Positions 42,939 to 50,352 of a stretch of DNA of 64,000 nucleotides are shown one piece after another. The position numbers and the translations under genes are program-made. Source of the DNA: Alphaproteobacteria bacterium (GTDB lineage Bacteria; Pseudomonadota; Alphaproteobacteria; UBA9219); contig JAMFSS010000009.1 in assembly GCA_026225415.1 (NCBI GenBank), positions 124,001 through 188,000 on the forward strand, read 5' to 3'. A model generated the notes under the pieces. The model was not told where the DNA came from. It did no database searches and was given only the letters and a program-made list of their open reading frames with translations. Numbering within the stretch: the stretch's first letter is position 1; each line of letters opens with the position of its first letter.

Positions 42939-44279
42939 TTAATACGCCAGATGCAACCGAACCGCGTAAAAATTGATGGGGCCGCGCACCGCGTCATAGG
43001 CCGGATTGGTGATGCGTTGGTAATCGCCGGTCATATCCACGCCTTTGATGATTGAGGCTTTGTAATAGGCTTCGATGATTTCCTCGCCCGCATAGGATGG
43101 CAATTGGCCGTCGCCGATCAAGATGCCCTGCCCGCCTGCCGCGAAGTAATTACGCGCATCGGCGGAGATATCATTGAGCGCGCCTGCCAGGCCGAAGGTG
43201 TCGTCTTCGCGGTTCCAGCGTGTGCCTTTTAATGACAGACCGCCGGACAGAGAACGATTGATTTCGGTGAATTCGTAAGCTTCCTTGGTGCCGTCATTCA
43301 AACTGAAACGCGCGAAGGCGCCAAGATCGGGCAGGATTTGTTGTTCGGCATTCAAACCGCCGCCGGGGCGCGTTTGCCAATGGCGAACCGATGCCGTGTT
43401 GGGCGTTGAGCCCGTTTGTTGCGCCAACGCCAACGCGTCATTGTACGATCCCATATCGGCGGCGCTGACGAAAAGCAACGCTTTGATCTTGCCGGGCGCA
43501 TCGAGAATTTCGTGGCGTTCTTCCAGTTCGGTGACGGTTTGGTATTGGCCGAAACCGCGTTGCAGATATTCGTCATTCGGTTTGCGCGACATATCGAACA
43601 GCCCTTGGCGCAGCGTCCAGTTGCCTTGATTCCATTCGACCGCGCCACCATAGGTATAGCCCCATGAGTCGGCGGCGTAATCGAACGCGCCCATATCGAT
43701 GATCGACCAGTTGAGGAAATCGGCGCTGGGGTCGTGTGCGTAACTATTGTTGTCGAAAATATCGACCGCCGAAAATTTGCCGAAGGTCAGCATGACGTTA
43801 TTTTCGTCATGGGCGGTCGTGACCTGATTGGGCGCATCGTCTATGGATTTGCTTTCGCCGCCCAGATTAAAGGTGTAGCGGCCAAAAGCGCGTTGCAAAC
43901 GGAAATAGGGATCCAGCTTGCCGACTTTGCCGGCCTCGCCATTCACATAGCCGGCGGTGCCCACCGTATCGGACACGCCAAAACCCTGATCCATTTCGGG
44001 GTTGGCATAAAGTTCGAGATCGTCATATTTGACACCCATGAACAGAGTCGCGACTGTACCGGATGCCGATTGGCCGTGTGATTTCATGCTGTTGGGGCCA
44101 TCGGGTATCGCGCTGGAAAATTGCGGGTGGCCTTGCAGCGTATAGATGCCTTGCGCATGCAGGCTGTACCAGCTGGGCGCGTCGTCGGTTTTTGTATCGG
44201 GTTGAGGTTGCGCGTCCTGTGCCAGGACTGGCCAAGCGGCGAGAAGCGCGAGCAGGAAAACCGCGTTTGATTTGAACAT
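42939..44279 (-). CDS. Carbohydrate porin (OprB-like)
   Basis: 446 residues. A clear signal peptide (NAVFLLALLAAWPVLAQ|DAQ) is followed by alternating aromatic/polar beta-strands ending in a terminal strand INFYAVRLHLAY, as expected of outer-membrane barrels that are recognised by BAM. GGESKSIDDAPNQVTTAHDENN, GGAVEWNQGNWTLRQGLFDMS and EEIIEAYYKASIIKGVDMTGDYQRITNPAYD match the OprB carbohydrate-selective porin layout. It would admit sugars across the outer membrane. It is encoded next to two small lipoproteins. Confidence 0.8.
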   Translation of the reverse strand: MFKSNAVFLLALLAAWPVLAQDAQPQPDTKTDDAPSWYSLHAQGIYTLQGHPQFSSAIPDGPNSMKSHGQSASGTVATLFMGVKYDDLELYANPEMDQGFGVSDTVGTAGYVNGEAGKVGKLDPYFRLQRAFGRYTFNLGGESKSIDDAPNQVTTAHDENNVMLTFGKFSAVDIFDNNSYAHDPSADFLNWSIIDMGAFDYAADSWGYTYGGAVEWNQGNWTLRQGLFDMSRKPNDEYLQRGFGQYQTVTELEERHEILDAPGKIKALLFVSAADMGSYNDALALAQQTGSTPNTASVRHWQTRPGGGLNAEQQILPDLGAFARFSLNDGTKEAYEFTEINRSLSGGLSLKGTRWNREDDTFGLAGALNDISADARNYFAAGGQGILIGDGQLPSYAGEEIIEAYYKASIIKGVDMTGDYQRITNPAYDAVRGPINFYAVRLHLAY

Positions 44280-44353
44280 TTTGTACCTCGCGGTCTTACC
44301 CGAAATTGTGTTTCGGGGGCGGTTTTGACTGACGAGGGGATTTTTAGCAAGCT

Positions 44354-44932
44354 TTAATTGAATGAAATGAGGATGCCGTACAGATCATCGACATAATCAT
44401 CCGTTATTTTTGACAAAAGCTCGGGCGGGCTGAGGGTGGTTGTGAACAGCGAGGAAAGGCTGGACGGCGATGGGCCGTGGGCATCGAGGAAAGTGGCCGA
44501 GAGCTCTTGACCCGTTGCGGCATCCAAAATAATGATTTTCATGCGCACCTGATTGGCGGATTTGAACAGGCCTTTTTCCGATTGGCTCCATTGGGTAAGG
44601 GTCGGCACGACGATATAGCCGTAATCGTTTTTGGCGATGGTGTCTTTCAGCTCATCGAAAGAATGATAATCGGCGGTGTAGACATCAACAATTCGCGCTT
44701 CGCGCGAGAAGGACGCGTCGATGATGCGGGCGGCATCGACGCCGGATCCTTTGGTGATTTTGCCGGCAATGCCGCCATCTTTGGGCGTTATCACAAGAAC
44801 GGGGCGTGTTTCATCGAGGCGGGCTTCGGCGCGTTCGGTGCCGCCGGTTTCGATGTGGTTATAGGTGTTGGCGGAGCAGGCGGTGATGAACAGCAGAGCA
44901 AGCGATACAAAGAATTTTGTTTTAGCTTTCAT
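44354..44932 (-). CDS. DUF4823-type lipoprotein
   Basis: 192 residues from ATG 44932 (GGAG six bases upstream; an ATG four codons earlier is less likely). The signal peptide ends at lipobox LFITAC. The mature part shows ARIVDVYTADYHSFDELKDTIAKNDYGYIVVPTLTQWSQ, which matches DUF4823 lipoproteins of unknown function. RMKIIILDAATGQELSATFLDAHGPSPS is also family-like. It would be anchored at the inner or outer membrane facing the periplasm. It is adjacent to another lipoprotein gene upstream and the porin downstream. Confidence 0.7.
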   Translation of the reverse strand: MKAKTKFFVSLALLFITACSANTYNHIETGGTERAEARLDETRPVLVITPKDGGIAGKITKGSGVDAARIIDASFSREARIVDVYTADYHSFDELKDTIAKNDYGYIVVPTLTQWSQSEKGLFKSANQVRMKIIILDAATGQELSATFLDAHGPSPSSLSSLFTTTLSPPELLSKITDDYVDDLYGILISFN

Positions 44933-44947
44933 AGCATTCTCCATTTG

Positions 44948-45400
44948 TCATTCTGTCGCTTGCAATGGCGCAATTCCACCCAACAATTCGTCAATCATTG
45001 GGTTGATAATTGTGCGTGTTGAATCCCACTTGGAGAAATTAACACCTCCATTAGGGGGAGAATTTCGGTCAGCAGCCCCTATGAGCTGGTCTTTTTTATA
45101 CACAGCCAAATGAACGCCCGTTAAAACTCTTACATAAGCCCAACCTTCTCTGGCTGTATATGTAAGGCGATAACTACAACTTGAAGGGACATCCGCATAT
45201 ATCTTCGTAATAATACCATGCCGAGAGAAGCCTTCCTGAAGAGCATCCGTAAATTGGGGGACAATAACTTTGGAGTTCCGTTCAATACATATTTCTGTGA
45301 TTTTGCCCACCGACACGTCAATAGGTTGGACGGAAACAGTTGAACTACATCCAACAACAAAAATTAAACAACCAAGAGTGGCAAGCACATTTCTTTTCAT
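44948..45400 (-). CDS. Small lipoprotein, Sbal_3080-like
   Basis: 150 residues. Signal peptide and lipobox (CLIFVVGC|SS). The mature portion carries ITEICIERNSKVIVPQFTDALQEGFSRHGI, then SCSYRLTYTAREGWAYVRVLTGVHLAVYKKDQLIGAA, a pattern I associate with Sbal_3080-family lipoproteins. The biochemical role of that family is unknown. AT-richer than the neighbouring ape operon. It lies 15 bases upstream of the DUF4823 lipoprotein and is probably co-transcribed. Confidence 0.65.
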   Translation of the reverse strand: MKRNVLATLGCLIFVVGCSSTVSVQPIDVSVGKITEICIERNSKVIVPQFTDALQEGFSRHGIITKIYADVPSSCSYRLTYTAREGWAYVRVLTGVHLAVYKKDQLIGAADRNSPPNGGVNFSKWDSTRTIINPMIDELLGGIAPLQATE

Positions 45401-45442
45401 CCAAACCTCAACACATTAAAAACAACCTATGATTGTTTATCA

Positions 45443-45461
45443 CCCTCTTTCACAAAGAGGG
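45443..45461. repeat. C-rich/G-rich hairpin at the 3' end of the beta-lactamase-fold gene
   Basis: CCCTCTTT, loop CAC, AAAGAGGG: a perfect 8-bp stem continuing into GAGAGGG. It is the same sequence style as the second hairpin next to palindromes B, C and D. The stop codon of the beta-lactamase-fold gene (45450-45452) lies inside it. Confidence 0.7.
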
Positions 45462-46772
45462 AGAGGGAATTTGGGGCGATTCGGTTGGGAGCGGCCAGTA
45501 ACGCAGGCCGAGCAACAGCTTGTGCCCCACGGTGTTATCCCAGTTAAAGCTGTTTTGCAGGACAACCACCGCCGTGTGGTGCGTGGAGTCGATGCCGAGA
45601 TAGCTGGTATAGCCTGCGACCACGCCGATTTGATAGGCGATCGGTTGCCCCGCCACATCATCGACAGCCCAGGCGATGCCCATCGCTTCTTTGGGGCGCG
45701 GGAAACGGATTTTGAGATTATCGGATAAAATTTTATTAAGCGGTTTTTTATCGCCGATATGCGCATCGGCGAACACCAGCAGATCATGCGCGGTGGAATG
45801 AAGGGCTGCCGAGCCACGCATGAAGCCGGTGAAATCCCAATCGGGTGTTGGGTCACCGCGCGGGATGAACATCGGTTCGTCGCCCGCATAGCCATAGGCG
45901 CGCGTGGCGTTGCAGGGCAGTATTTCAGGTGTATAGCCGGTGCAGGTCAGGCCAAGGGGCTGGGTGATGGTTTTGGCCAACAACGCATCGACCGACTGAC
46001 CCGTTCGTTGCGCGATGATGGTTGCGAGCAAGCCGTAGCCGATATTGGAATAGCGCGGTTGGCCTGCATTATCGGCCTGAAAACTGGCCAGATAATCCAT
46101 GACATAAGCATTGTCGAAATGGCCATAGAAGCTTTCGCCGTCAAAAAGATAGGCGAGGAAAGAACCGAGCGTTTGCAGCGTGACCGGTTGGCGCGGTAAG
46201 CCGGAAGTGTGGGTGGCGAGTTGCAACACGGTGATTTTTTTGGCGTCGTCGCTGAGCGTTGCTTGGGGTAAAAGCGTTTCAAGCGTTTGATCCCAAGACA
46301 GCACACCCTGATTAACCAGTTGCGCGGTGATGGCGGCCAGAAAACCTTTGCTGAGCGAGCCAACGGCGAACAAGGTGTTTTGTGTGGGCGGCGCATCGGT
46401 ATTTTTATCGGCAATGCCATAGCCGAAGAAACGCATGGAATGATCGGGCAGCAAAAGGCCGACCATAACGGCGGGTGTGTGATCGCTGTCGACCATCGGC
46501 GATACCAGCGCATCGACATTTTGTCGCAATGTCGCGGGCGACATCGATTTTATGGTGGCGATGTTATCATCGTTGACGCCGGTGGTGGAGAGATTGGCGC
46601 AGGCGGTGAGGGATAAGCCGAGCAGCAGAAGAGTGTGTCGTATGCAACGGGCATGCCCGCCCCCCCATCTGCAAAAACCAAGGGCTTGCGCCCAAATGCG
46701 CAAACCCAAGTTTTTGCCCCCTCCCCCGCGAAGGGGGAGAGGGTTCTTGCTCTCATTTTCTTTTTCTCTCAT
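45450..46772 (-). CDS. Beta-lactamase-fold serine hydrolase, lipoprotein
   Basis: About 440 residues if ATG 46772 is used. The lipobox SLTAC places Cys at 46599-46601, but no good start sits immediately before the signal helix (CIRHTLLLLGLSLTAC). In-frame TTG codons at 46703 and 46709 lie inside palindrome copy D, and ATG 46772/46805 lie beyond it. The catalytic S-x-x-K is in VGSLSKGFLAAI and the Y-x-N in RYSNIGYGLLA, both typical of class C beta-lactamase/EstB-type enzymes. These include D,D-peptidases and esterases. It may be a lipid-anchored esterase or peptidase acting on envelope material, downstream of the ape operon. Confidence 0.75.
   Translation of the reverse strand: MREKENESKNPLPLRGGGGKNLGLRIWAQALGFCRWGGGHARCIRHTLLLLGLSLTACANLSTTGVNDDNIATIKSMSPATLRQNVDALVSPMVDSDHTPAVMVGLLLPDHSMRFFGYGIADKNTDAPPTQNTLFAVGSLSKGFLAAITAQLVNQGVLSWDQTLETLLPQATLSDDAKKITVLQLATHTSGLPRQPVTLQTLGSFLAYLFDGESFYGHFDNAYVMDYLASFQADNAGQPRYSNIGYGLLATIIAQRTGQSVDALLAKTITQPLGLTCTGYTPEILPCNATRAYGYAGDEPMFIPRGDPTPDWDFTGFMRGSAALHSTAHDLLVFADAHIGDKKPLNKILSDNLKIRFPRPKEAMGIAWAVDDVAGQPIAYQIGVVAGYTSYLGIDSTHHTAVVVLQNSFNWDNTVGHKLLLGLRYWPLPTESPQIPSPSL
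46671..46717. repeat. Dispersed imperfect palindrome, copy D, at the 5' end of the beta-lactamase-fold gene
   Basis: Left arm GCAAAAACCAAGGGCTTGCGC (46671-46691) and right arm GCGCAAACCCAAGTTTTTGC (46698-46717), followed by CTCCCCC GCGAA GGGGGAG (46722-46740). Its arms match copy A (CTTGGGTTTGCG) better than copies B and C. Confidence 0.85.
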
Positions 46773-46805
46773 TTTTCTCTCATTTATTCTCATCTTCGCT
46801 CTCAC

Positions 46806-48029
46806 TTAAATGCGTTTGAAAATCAGGGAGGTGTTGATGCCGCCAAAGGCGAAATTGTTGGACATGATGTAGTCGACATCAAGGCTGCGCGGGGTGCCCA
46901 TGATGTAATCGAGTTTGGCGCAACGGGTATCGACATTTTCCAGATTGGCGGTGGGGCAAAACCATTTGTCGCGCATCATTTCAATCGACAGCCACGCTTC
47001 GGTCGACCCGCAGGCACCCAGCGTATGGCCGAAATAACCTTTGAGCGAATGGATGGGGATGCGCGAACCGAATACGGCATGTGTCGCGATGCTTTCCGCG
47101 ATATCGCCGCCTTCGGTGGCTGTGCCATGGCCGCTGACAAAACCAATGGCATCGGGCGTTAGTTGCGCATCTTCCAAGGCCAGCTTCAACGCGATCTGCA
47201 TGGTTTCCGCCTGGGGCGCCGTGACATGGTTGCCGTCGGAGTTGGAACCAAAGCCGACAAGTTCGGCATGGATTTTTGCGCCGCGCGCCACCGCATGTTC
47301 GTATTCTTCCAACACCAAAGTCGCAGCGCCTTCGCCGATCACCAGCCCGTCGCGGTCGCGGTCATAGGGGCGCGGTGTCGTTTTTGGCGCGTCATTCTTT
47401 GTGCTGGTGGCGTACAGCGTGTCGAAGGTGGCGGCGTCTGTTATATCCAATTCCTCTGCGCCGCCCGCGATCATCATATCGGCTTTGTTCCATTTGATGG
47501 CTTCATAGGCGTAGCCTATCGCCTGACTGCCTGATGTGCAGGCGCTGGATGTCGGGATGATGCGCCCCGTGATGCCAAAAAACAGGCCGATATTGACGAC
47601 CGTTGTGTGCCCCATCATGCGGATATAATTGGTGGCGTTCAGATGTTTGGATTCGCCGTTCATTTTAAGTTCGTAGAAACCAAGCACCGCATCAGGCGTG
47701 CCATAGGAAGACCCATAGGCCGCGCCCATGCGCCCCGATTGCACCAACGGGCTGCCGGTCAAACCGGCATCGGCCAAAGCGCGTTCGGAGGCGAACACGG
47801 CCATTTGCGCGACGCGCCCCATGGTGCGCATTTTTTTGCGAGGGTAGATGTCTTCGACAGAAAAATTTTCGACCGGTGCGGCGAGGCGCGTGTTAATGCC
47901 GGTATAGCATTCCCAATCGGGCATTCTTTTAATACCGGTGTGGCCTGCGGCGAAATGGGCGCGGATACTTTCCCACTCATTGCCCAAGGCCGTGACGCCG
48001 CCCATGCCCGTAACGACAACGCGCCTCAT
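46806..48029 (-). CDS. apeR: Aryl-polyene beta-ketoacyl-ACP synthase ApeR (FabF-like)
   Basis: 407 residues from ATG 48029, which overlaps the apeQ stop (ATGA); the upstream open extension lies within apeQ. Residues follow a KAS II: PTSSACTSGSQAIGYAYEA with active-site Cys164, GHGTATEGGD and GYFGHTLGACGSTEA with the two catalytic histidines. In characterised aryl-polyene systems ApeR is a homodimeric ketosynthase thought to start the chain or act early, while ApeO elongates with ApeC. It is the last gene of the operon. Confidence 0.88.
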   Translation of the reverse strand: MRRVVVTGMGGVTALGNEWESIRAHFAAGHTGIKRMPDWECYTGINTRLAAPVENFSVEDIYPRKKMRTMGRVAQMAVFASERALADAGLTGSPLVQSGRMGAAYGSSYGTPDAVLGFYELKMNGESKHLNATNYIRMMGHTTVVNIGLFFGITGRIIPTSSACTSGSQAIGYAYEAIKWNKADMMIAGGAEELDITDAATFDTLYATSTKNDAPKTTPRPYDRDRDGLVIGEGAATLVLEEYEHAVARGAKIHAELVGFGSNSDGNHVTAPQAETMQIALKLALEDAQLTPDAIGFVSGHGTATEGGDIAESIATHAVFGSRIPIHSLKGYFGHTLGACGSTEAWLSIEMMRDKWFCPTANLENVDTRCAKLDYIMGTPRSLDVDYIMSNNFAFGGINTSLIFKRI

Positions 48030-48751
48030 ACCATCCCGCCATTCACGGAAATAACCTGACGGGTGATATAGCTGGCGGCATCGGAACAAAGGAACGCGAC
48101 TAGGGTCGCGACTTCGTCGGGCGTACCCATGCGGCGCATCGGCACGATATTTTCGATATCGGCGGGTTGGATGCCGGATGTCATTTGCGTTTCGATGATG
48201 CCGGGCGCGACGCAATTGACCGTGATGTGGCGTTTGGCGAGTTCTATCGCCAAGGCTTTGGTCGCGCCGATGATGCCAGCCTTGGCCGCGCTGTAATTAA
48301 CCTGGCCGCGATTGCCGACCAGACCCGAAACGGAAGACAGCGTGACGATACGCCCGCCCTTGCGCGCCGACACCATAGGCATGACCAAGGGGCGCAGCAC
48401 GTTATAAAAACCATCGAGATTGGTGTTGATCACATCGTCCCAATCACTGTCTTCCATCGCGGGGAAAGCATTATCGCGGGCAATGCCTGCGTTAAGCACG
48501 ATGCCATAATAGATACCGTGGGTTTCGGTATCGCGTTGCAGGGTTTCAAGACATTGCGCGCGGTTGGAAATATCGAAGGACAGCAACCGCGCCTGTGCGC
48601 CCGCCGCCATAATTTGGCCAAGGGTTTCCTGTGCACCTTGTTCATCCTGCCCATAATGCAGCGCGAGCGAAAACCCATCACGCGCCAGATGCAATGCGAT
48701 GGCGCGGCCAATGCCTTTGCTGGATCCTGTCACCAAAATGGTTCTGCTCAT
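48026..48751 (-). CDS. apeQ: Aryl-polyene 3-ketoacyl-ACP reductase ApeQ (FabG-like)
   Basis: 241 residues, classical short-chain dehydrogenase. TGSSKGIGRAIA (8-19) is the NADP-binding Gly motif, LNAGIARDN the structural NAG, and Ser ~141, Tyr153 and Lys157 (VNYSAAKAG) the catalytic residues. It reduces the beta-keto group after each condensation on ACP. Starts three bases after apeP ends and overlaps apeR. Confidence 0.92.
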   Translation of the reverse strand: MSRTILVTGSSKGIGRAIALHLARDGFSLALHYGQDEQGAQETLGQIMAAGAQARLLSFDISNRAQCLETLQRDTETHGIYYGIVLNAGIARDNAFPAMEDSDWDDVINTNLDGFYNVLRPLVMPMVSARKGGRIVTLSSVSGLVGNRGQVNYSAAKAGIIGATKALAIELAKRHITVNCVAPGIIETQMTSGIQPADIENIVPMRRMGTPDEVATLVAFLCSDAASYITRQVISVNGGMV

Positions 48752-48754
48752 TCT

Positions 48755-49183
48755 TTATCCTTGTTCATCCGGTTGATACAGGTTCAGTTGCGCCGTGGCA
48801 ATTTCCTGATTATTGCAAACTATGCGGCAATCGAAAACACCCATTCCATCCTGACGGAAGATTTCGGTGGCATGGATATGGAGGGTGTCGCCTGTTGTAA
48901 AATGACTTTGCGTGGCGTGAAAATTGCGGGTGCCGAGCAGGAAACCCAAACGCGGCGGTTGGTTATGCGCCAGCGCTTCCAGCCCCGCATAGACACCACA
49001 GCTTTGCGCCATATATTCAAGCCCAACATAACTGGGGATACCTTTTTCGGCGTGAAAAGGGCTTTGGGCATTTGGGGTGAGCGCGGTGGTGATTTTGGTT
49101 TTTTCATAAGCAATGACTTTGTCCAGCAACACCATCGGCGGTGCGTGCGGCAAAAGCGTTTCGATGGGTGGAAAAGGGGTCAT
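48755..49183 (-). CDS. apeP: Aryl-polyene dehydratase ApeP (hotdog fold)
   Basis: 142 residues from ATG 49183, overlapping the apeO stop. IETLLPHAPPMVLLDKVIAYEKTK matches the ApeP/3-hydroxylacyl-ACP dehydratase family; YVGLEYMAQSCGVYAG is the hotdog central helix. With ApeI it forms the dehydratase that introduces the conjugated double bonds. Other open codons upstream lie inside apeO and are discounted. Confidence 0.85.
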   Translation of the reverse strand: MTPFPPIETLLPHAPPMVLLDKVIAYEKTKITTALTPNAQSPFHAEKGIPSYVGLEYMAQSCGVYAGLEALAHNQPPRLGFLLGTRNFHATQSHFTTGDTLHIHATEIFRQDGMGVFDCRIVCNNQEIATAQLNLYQPDEQG

Positions 49184-50352
49184 GCGGTTCTGCCGAATAT
49201 AAGCGTGGCGTTGCTGCCGCCGAAGCCGAAGGAATTGCTGAGCATGGCGAGCGGTTTGTTTTGTGGCAACGGTGTTTGCGGTGAGACAAAGGTTAGCGGT
49301 GGCAAGGCGGGGTCGCACACCCCATCCCACTTGTGCGGCGGCGGGAAGCCGGTGGTTGTTTCAGGATTGAGCGTGAGCCACAGGAATGCGGCTTCGCACC
49401 CGCCGGTTGCGCCCAGCATGTGGCCGGTGAGGGCTTTGGTGGAGCTGCACGGCGTTTGCGTGCCGAAAATTTTGTGGATCGCTTTGGCTTCCATCGCATC
49501 ATTAAGCGGCGTGGCGGTGCCATGCAGATTGATATAGGCGATGTCTGCGGGTTTCAATTTTGCATCATCTAAGGCTTGTTGCATCGCGCTTTGGGCGCCC
49601 CTGCCATTGGGGTCGGGAGCCGTGAGGTGATGCGCGTCCGATGTTTCGCCGATGCCAAGCAATTGCACAGGCGAGGGATCGCGGCTGAGCAGAAACGCCG
49701 AAGCGCCTTCGCCAATCGTAATGCCGTTGCGGTTAACGCTGAACGGGTTGCATTTTTTATCGGAGAGCAATTCGAGCGAATGAAACCCATTGAGGGTCAT
49801 GCGGCAGAGTGTATCCGCGCCGCCGACAATCGCCGCATCTGCTATGCCGGAATTGATGAGGCGGCGGGCGGAGGCGAAGGTTTTGGCGCTGGAGGAACAG
49901 GCGGTGGCAATGGTATAGGCGATGCCGGTAAGCCCGAAATAATGCGCAGCGAAAGATGACAGGTTGCTGATTTCCTGTTGGCGGTAATGGAAATTCTCTG
50001 GCCATACCCCCGTTGCGTGATGCGCGGCCAGCGCGGATTCGCCGTCGGAAATCCCCGATGTGCTGGTGCCCAAAATAACCGCGATGCGGTCGCGGCCATA
50101 TTTTTGGATGGCAATTTCAACTGAGGGCGCGATTTCATCCAGCGCCAGTTGCATCATTCGGTTATTGCGGCAATCGTATTCTTGTAAGGTTGCGGGCAGG
50201 TCGCCCGACACCGCACCGACATAAAATGATTTTTCCGGCACCAGATCGTTGCGCAAGGTGAGCGCATCTGTGCCCGCGGCCAATGCGTGTGCCGTTGCGG
50301 TTTTGCCGCGCCCCAGGCAGGTGACGATGCCGCAGTCATTGACAAATATCAT
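49180..50352 (-). CDS. apeO: Aryl-polyene ketosynthase ApeO
   Basis: 390 residues from ATG 50352, in ATGA overlap with the preceding exporter gene. IATACSSSAKTF carries active-site Cys152; LHGTATPLND and KALTGHMLGATGG carry the catalytic histidines; FGFGGSNATLIFG closes the fold. In characterised clusters ApeO pairs with the Cys-less ApeC (chain-length factor) and elongates the polyene on ACP. The catalytic residues are intact here. Confidence 0.9.
   Translation of the reverse strand: MIFVNDCGIVTCLGRGKTATAHALAAGTDALTLRNDLVPEKSFYVGAVSGDLPATLQEYDCRNNRMMQLALDEIAPSVEIAIQKYGRDRIAVILGTSTSGISDGESALAAHHATGVWPENFHYRQQEISNLSSFAAHYFGLTGIAYTIATACSSSAKTFASARRLINSGIADAAIVGGADTLCRMTLNGFHSLELLSDKKCNPFSVNRNGITIGEGASAFLLSRDPSPVQLLGIGETSDAHHLTAPDPNGRGAQSAMQQALDDAKLKPADIAYINLHGTATPLNDAMEAKAIHKIFGTQTPCSSTKALTGHMLGATGGCEAAFLWLTLNPETTTGFPPPHKWDGVCDPALPPLTFVSPQTPLPQNKPLAMLSNSFGFGGSNATLIFGRTA

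Noticed and set aside
48029-48215. 62-codon N-terminal extension of ApeR
   Set aside because: Arg-rich translation of the 3' end of apeQ; the ATGA overlap at 48026-48029 gives the natural start.
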